From Vibrio sp. MEBiC08052 (lineage in GTDB: Bacteria > Pseudomonadota > Gammaproteobacteria > Enterobacterales > Vibrionaceae), in NCBI RefSeq assembly GCF_001506075.1, contig NZ_KQ947475.1:1681713-1745712 (forward strand): a stretch of 64,000 nt of DNA, in the 5' to 3' direction. The notes below the pieces were generated by a model. That model ran no database searches. It was not told the origin of the DNA and was given only the letters and a program-made list of their open reading frames with translations. The position numbers and the translations under genes are program-made. The number at the start of each line of letters is the position of its first letter. Within the stretch, counting starts at the first letter, position 1. Shown here in pieces: positions 59,807 through 64,000 of this stretch.

Positions 59807-61477
59807 TACCTAAAATCTCCGATTTTTCAAACTGAGATGCCAATTTATTAATATCTCCCTCATGCCTAATATCTTCAGCTCCTTTAAGAACCGCCTCCCG
59901 GATACCACCTTTTGACTCACCACCCGGCACCCATTCTCCCGGATAGGCCCCCGGCTCATTACCTGTTGGCATCTCAAATTTAAATCGAGGATCATCAGGA
60001 GCAATACGAATAATCAAAATAGGCTGTGACTTAAATTCATCCAGTGCTCGATCTTCTAAGCCAAGAGCTAACTTTTCATTTAAAACCTGATGATCACCAG
60101 TTCTCTTAAATTCACTGATAATCGGCTCCATATCTTCAGGTAAACCCGCAAATTTCCCCGGCGGCCAAGTTTTAAATTCAGAATCAGGGTTAAGGAAAGA
60201 TCCCGGTTGTACAATGGTACCCCCCTGCTCTCTGAATCGATCTAAATGCGCGGTAATATACTCATCGGGTAAATATGTCGTTGGGGCATCACGATTGAAA
60301 CGCTCCTGATTGATGATCTCATCAAACTTTTCCTGCGTCATCGGGATATGTTCCGGCTTTTTGAAGTTCGCCGTATTCCCCGAATATGTATCACTAGGAG
60401 GACAACTCCCCACACACTGCGTCAACCCCAGCGGGTCAATCCACCCCGTCGGATTTTTCACATACTGGTAGTTGTTTAAACCACCTGCAAGCCCTATCGG
60501 GTCGGGGGTGATAAAGCGTCCGGTGCTCGGGCTATAGTAACGGTGACGGTTGTAATGTAAACCCGTTTCTGCATCATAATACTGCCCCTGAAAACGCAGC
60601 GGGCTGACGATTTCTGCCTTGCGCTGGTAAGCCACATTACCGTAACTGTGGTAATCCACCGACCAGGCCACGGCACCGGTGGCATCGGTAATTTCCAGCG
60701 GCGTACCAATCTGGTCAAGGTGATAGAAATAAGGTGTGGCGTTGTCTGCCCCTTCACCGGTCACCAGTGCCAGCGGTTTAAAGCTGCCGTACTCGTACAG
60801 ATAGGTCTGGTAGTGATGCTCTCCCGATTCTGCCAGCAGTTTATCCCCCTGCCACAGAAATTCAGTTTGCCGGGTCTGCCCGGTTTTGTCGGTAACCGCT
60901 TTATGAATCCGTCTGCCAAACGCATCATATCGGTATTCAGCGCTGCTGCCGTCAGGCTTTTCGACTCGGATAAGCCGGTGCTGACAGTCATATGCATAGG
61001 TTGTGACCAGGGACTGATGGGTGCCCCGCGCTTCCTGTATCAGGTTCCCGAACTCATCATACTGATAATGACAGTCCCCCTGAAACAGCAGTTGGTTGCC
61101 GGACACATTGCTCAGCCGGTCTTGTATCAGGTTACCGGCCGGGTCATGGGCAAAGCTCTCGCTGATATTACCGCGCACCTGTGTCAGGCGGTCTAACGGG
61201 TCGTAGTGATATTGCGTCACACCGCGCAGGTTATCTTCCACCTGCGTCAGATTGCCCGAGCGGTTGTACTGATAACGGCGGAATAACGTCTGTTGCTGCG
61301 CCTGACTCACCCGGTGCTCACTCAACCGGCCCAGCTCGTCATACTGAAAATGACTGGTCAACGCACCCTGTGTCCGGCGGGTTTCCAGACCGCTCACCTG
61401 ATATTGGTGTTGCGTCAGGCAATGCCCGTTCAGGCTGACCTGCTGCAACCGCCCGTGCTGAAATTGATAATCAAGAT
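59799..61477 (-). pseudogene. Orphan Rhs C-terminal fragment with toxin tip, cut by CRISPR array
   Basis: About 343 residues of Rhs/YD-repeat core (YDELGRL, YDPLDRL, YDEFGNL) precede the RFITPDPIGLAGGLNNY closure and the border motif NPTGWIDPLGL. A tip of about 206 residues (from about 60418) is the toxin; its family is not recognised. The N-terminal core, about 1000 residues in full Rhs proteins, is missing. Rhs coding sequence continues to 61477, and the frame then meets a TGA inside the first CRISPR repeat. A TTG at 61448 could serve as start, so a small product is possible, but this is best read as a displaced tip. Confidence 0.85.
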
Positions 61478-62116
61478 TGGTTCATCCCCGTGTGTACGGG
61501 GAACACGTGTCATGGACACTATGGTCATGTCACAGCTACGGTTCATCCCCGTGTGTACGGGGAACACGAGGCAGGCGGTACAGGACTTGTTGTTGTTCCC
61601 GGTTCATCCCCGTGTGTACGGGGAACACGGTATTATTGATTTGCCCAAGGAGGATATCGCCGGTTCATCCCCGTGTGTACGGGGAACACCAGTCGATCAA
61701 TTCTGAGATGTCCTCATACCACGGTTCATCCCCGTGTGTACGGGGAACACTGAATTGGGTTTATCCCCAATCATCACGGGCGCGGTTCATCCCCGTGTGT
61801 ACGGGGAACACCGGCGATTTATCAAACGAGGTCACAAAGCAAGCGGTTCATCCCCGTGTGTACGGGGAACACTTCATATTTCTGAATTTATTCAGGACGC
61901 CAGTCGGTTCATCCCCGTGTGTACGGGGAACACCATAGTATAACCACGCCTATGCGATTGCAATTCGGTTCATCCCCGTGTGTACGGGGAACACAAATCA
62001 TCGTCGCGACGGTGCTCAAATCGATTCGGTTCATCCCCGTGTGTACGGGGAACACACGTGTTGGCCGCGCGTGCGAACCTCGCCGTTCGGTTCATCCCCG
62101 TGTGTACGGGGAACAC
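61478..62116 (-). CRISPR. Type I-E-like CRISPR array, 11 repeats, 10 spacers
   Basis: A 29-base repeat recurs every 61 bases exactly, with 32-base spacers. The core palindrome is CCCCGTGTGTACGGGG, and the repeat ends in GGAACAC as in E. coli type I-E repeats. All repeats are identical except the first base of the leftmost one (T instead of C). By comparison with E. coli the transcribed strand is minus, so the AT-rich 62117-62270 flank is the leader and the left end is oldest. No cas gene is in the window. Confidence 0.97.
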
Positions 62117-62270
62117 TCCAAATATAGATTATTGATCAATAAAAAGAAATTTCATCATTAACAATCTACCAACATTTTAAAGAACAAAAATCATCTTCCC
62201 AAAGTGCTGCAACTGGATTGAATTTTATCAATTTCAGACAATCATCGGCTGATTATTTTTAGAACCCACA
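62117..62270 (-). promoter_or_regulatory. Probable CRISPR leader
   Basis: An AT-rich stretch directly to the right of the last repeat, on the side expected for a leader given the repeat orientation. No gene is visible in it. Confidence 0.55.
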
Positions 62271-62341
62271 CCCAAAATCTCATACTTTTTTCATACTTTT
62301 ATTTTCCCAAAAACAGATAACCTACCCTCTGTACTGGCAAA

Positions 62342-62543
62342 ATCCGGTGCCGGGATTAGGAACCCCGTTATTTTCGCAGAACATGTAAGAATCAGTATGT
62401 TACTAGATTTTTACATGAGGCTTTGGCACACTTGCATTTTGGTGAGCTAGGCTAAGGGCGCTTTGGCGCACCGTGTATTGCGAGCGGTAGTTCCTAACCT
62501 TGTCTAGTTCACCGCCTAAAGATTAGGAACCTTTGCGTGGTGG
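62342..62543 (+). ncRNA. Structured RNA leader, copy 3 (specificity TTAGGAAC)
   Basis: Same layout with compensated changes. Loop A TTAGGAAC at 62356-62363 in CGGG/CCCG; helix GGTGAGCTAG (62441-62450) with CTAGTTCACC (62504-62513); hairpin GCGC-TTTG-GCGC instead of AGC-TTCG-GCT; loop B GTTCCTAA at 62490-62497; loop C TTAGGAAC at 62523-62530 inside AAAG/CTTT instead of GAG/CTC. Loop B again complements A and C, but not those of copies 1 and 2 over the full length. The upstream 60 bases (from 62281) match copy 1. Confidence 0.75.
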
Positions 62544-62577
62544 TTTTAATTTCATCGCAAAACAGAGGTGACAACCT

Positions 62578-62775
62578 ATGTACGAAACCATTCCTTATAA
62601 TCACGAGTTCGCCCAAAAAGCCCGCGAATATTTGCGTCAGTTAGAAGAAATATTCGAAGCCGAACAGCGGCACAACAGTCAAGAGCTACGCAACGTACTG
62701 CTGTATCTGAATAATCTGATTACCACTCATTATGTGCGCTACCATCAAGAGATTGACGGGGAGGATTTGGTGTAA
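62578..62775 (+). CDS. 65-residue cassette protein, copy 3
   Basis: Begins MYETIPYNHEFAQKAREYL, with His at residue 9. Otherwise as copy 2. The ATG follows GAGG. The protein is nearly unchanged although its leader RNA is the most divergent of the three. Confidence 0.8.
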   Translation: MYETIPYNHEFAQKAREYLRQLEEIFEAEQRHNSQELRNVLLYLNNLITTHYVRYHQEIDGEDLV

Positions 62776-62796
62776 TTAATGGGTTTATTTGGATTT

Positions 62797-62820
62797 CGAG
62801 CCGCGGTTGCGGCTCGTTTT
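62797..62820 (+). terminator. Cassette terminator, copy 3
   Basis: CGAGCCGC-GGTT-GCGGCTCG then TTTT; same stem as copies 1 and 2. Confidence 0.85.
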
Positions 62821-62934
62821 GGAATATAAGGTGTAACTCGTCGGCTACGTTCCTAACCAAGGCGAGGATCACCGTCAATATCACAGCGAATTGTATTGTG
62901 CTCGTCCCCGAGATCAGTTGATGTGAAAATAAAA

Positions 62935-62972
62935 CAGCCGGGACTATTTTTAGCCCGACTGTTTTTTTGGGG
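62935..62972. terminator. Terminator between cassette 3 and immunity gene 2
   Basis: AACAGCCGGG and CCCGACTGTT form an imperfect stem followed by T-runs on both strands. It is placed to end the Rhs/immunity transcript. Confidence 0.7.
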
Positions 62973-63008
62973 GTTGAATTTGTGAATCGAGTTAGAGGAG
63001 ACTGTTAA

Positions 63009-63356
63009 TTATCTCCATTTTTTCCCATAATTGACTGTCATCAAATTCTTCATATCTATATCGTGCTGCCAAAAAAGTTCACCTTCCGGACGTTCTTCGT
63101 GTGCTAATACAACTGTAAATCCAACTTCATTATTTGATTTTTCAAATGTGTAGAAATTACCAGATAGAATATCTATTTTTTTTAACTTTTTTTCAGACAG
63201 CTCTAATAAAAACAATCCTTCGTCTTTAGAAAAAAAAGCTGCATACTTCTCATCTTCACTAAGAATGGCTTGTGTAATATGAGGAATTTCAAATTTCATC
63301 CAATCCAAACCCACATAAAATGAAATGCTTTTCTTTAATATTTTTATTTTTTTCAT
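63009..63356 (-). CDS. Putative immunity protein for Rhs tip 2
   Basis: 115 residues, Lys-rich N-terminus then acidic; no signal. It overlaps the Rhs stop by one base (TAATG). If tip 2 is a TNT-like NAD glycohydrolase, this would be the matching cytoplasmic inhibitor. The family is not recognised. Confidence 0.72.
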   Translation of the reverse strand: MKKIKILKKSISFYVGLDWMKFEIPHITQAILSEDEKYAAFFSKDEGLFLLELSEKKLKKIDILSGNFYTFEKSNNEVGFTVVLAHEERPEGELFWQHDIDMKNLMTVNYGKKWR

Positions 63357-64000
63357 TATTTTTTCACCTTCGGTAGCTTAGTATTAGACACAACTTTCAT
63401 ATAAGCATCTTTGGTAAAATCATTATCAGCATTAGCAACTGCATTTTGATAATCTTTATACAATAATTTTACTTGTTCTCCCCCTCCCGGAAGATAAGAA
63501 TATGAACCGTCAGCAGCTTTATTTATCTGAGGACCAACAGGTCCATACTCAACTTCAAAAGGTTTCTGAACCTCATATGTGACTTTTCTATCTAAAGTTG
63601 GCTTCCATTCGTCAATAATTGCCAAATTATTTCTACCAAATATTGCATCTGGAATATCATTTGGAGAAGCAAACTGCCCAGGATAGTTTCCTCGCCCTGT
63701 ATTAGTGATCATTGTAAATTTCTCCCTTGGCTCAGCTAATCTCGTTTTAGGCTGATAACCTATAGGCCACGGAGATTTACCATCTCTAAGGGTTTCAAAT
63801 GCATCAACCGTAGACATTTCATCTTTGAACATGCCTTCATGATGCCTCTTAAACTCTTCATATACTTCTCTTTGTTCATGAGGGATATGTTGTAAGGCAC
63901 TCCCCGGACAATCCCCCACACACTGACTCAACCCCAGCGGGTCAATCCAGCCCGTCGGATTTTTCACATACTGGTAGTTGTTTAAACCACCTGCCAAACC
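63356..64000 (-). CDS. Rhs protein C-terminus with TNT-like toxin tip (5' part outside window)
   Basis: The frame is open to the right edge, so the core lies outside. GLAGGLNNYQYVKNPTGWID and the border DPLGL repeat the end of Rhs fragment 1. The tip of about 190 residues contains YEVQKPFEVEYGPVGPQ and LPGGGEQVKLL, which resemble the end of TNT (DUF4237) NAD+ glycohydrolase domains, where a Gln after a Gly run is catalytic. The preceding GRGNYPGQFASP also fits. The TNT call is tentative; the Rhs call is firm. Confidence 0.8.
   Translation of the reverse strand, partial: GLAGGLNNYQYVKNPTGWIDPLGLSQCVGDCPGSALQHIPHEQREVYEEFKRHHEGMFKDEMSTVDAFETLRDGKSPWPIGYQPKTRLAEPREKFTMITNTGRGNYPGQFASPNDIPDAIFGRNNLAIIDEWKPTLDRKVTYEVQKPFEVEYGPVGPQINKAADGSYSYLPGGGEQVKLLYKDYQNAVANADNDFTKDAYMKVVSNTKLPKVKK

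Noticed and set aside
61293..62161. Long plus-strand reading frames across the CRISPR array
   Set aside because: The translated products are periodic repeats of the CRISPR repeat itself (VHPRVYGEH-like) and arise from the 61-base period.
55741..62820. Retron or group II intron as an explanation for the cassette RNA
   Set aside because: No reverse transcriptase frame lies near any copy, and the 65-residue protein is far too small to be one.
1..64000. tRNA, rRNA, transposase or integrase genes
   Set aside because: None was recognised on either strand; mobility of the accessory zone is inferred only from repeats and truncated genes.

Overview
The window reads as part of a chromosome of a prodigiosin-producing Vibrio (Vibrio gazogenes / ruber / rhizosphaerae type). 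Evidence for Vibrio is a neighbourhood of typical vibrio genes: fnr-uspE-ttcA, the TtpC-TonB2 energy-transduction operon, ribE next to norM, and a tandem glycine riboswitch in front of a Na+/alanine symporter. Evidence for a red-pigment producer is the 3' part of a prodigiosin (pig) operon at the left edge.

Layout. 1-9486: pigF (5' end outside the window), pigG, H, I, J, K, L, M, N, tightly packed and ending at a strong terminator. They cover loading and elongation of the prolyl-pyrrole intermediate, MBC ring formation, O-methylation and carrier-protein activation. 9643-11723: a secreted beta-propeller-like gene broken by one in-frame TAG, and a small membrane protein. 12-21.7 kb: fnr (with a perfect FNR box), uspE, ttcA, a Bax-like glucosaminidase, a membrane protein, the potABCD polyamine transporter and cobB. 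21.9-32.3 kb: an amino-acid transporter, an ammonium channel, a degenerate enhancer-binding-type regulator, mobA-mobB, nagK, a chemoreceptor and a DUF3802 protein. 32.5-43.2 kb: a fructosamine-kinase-like protein, riboflavin synthase, NorM, a periplasmic DNA ligase, the TonB2 operon with a Fur box, and a glycerophosphodiesterase. 43.5-55.7 kb: an AT-rich orphan membrane protein, a small membrane protein with a coiled-coil protein, a riboswitch-controlled symporter, an orphan DUF4123 (T6SS adaptor-like) gene with a 33-codon upstream ORF and a zinc-phospholipase-like gene, an M32 carboxypeptidase, two small regulatory/redox groups and a DUF2799 lipoprotein.

55.7-64 kb is the accessory zone and the most interesting part. 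A roughly 0.5 kb module occurs three times in the same orientation: a highly structured RNA leader, a 65-codon gene and a conserved GC-rich terminator. A fourth decayed copy is also visible. Between the copies lie unrelated cargo: an SDR/LysR pair, a VOC protein, an orphan Rhs toxin tip with its immunity gene, and a type I-E-like CRISPR array without cas genes. The CRISPR array abuts and truncates the Rhs core. A second Rhs tip/immunity pair follows and runs off the right edge. The leader has two hairpins that show the same loop sequence and a third that shows its complement. In the third copy both the loops and several stems change together. This looks like a kissing-loop RNA whose specificity differs between copies, and I do not recognise it as a named family.

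No rRNA, tRNA, integrase or transposase gene was seen. All family assignments are by reading, without database searches.
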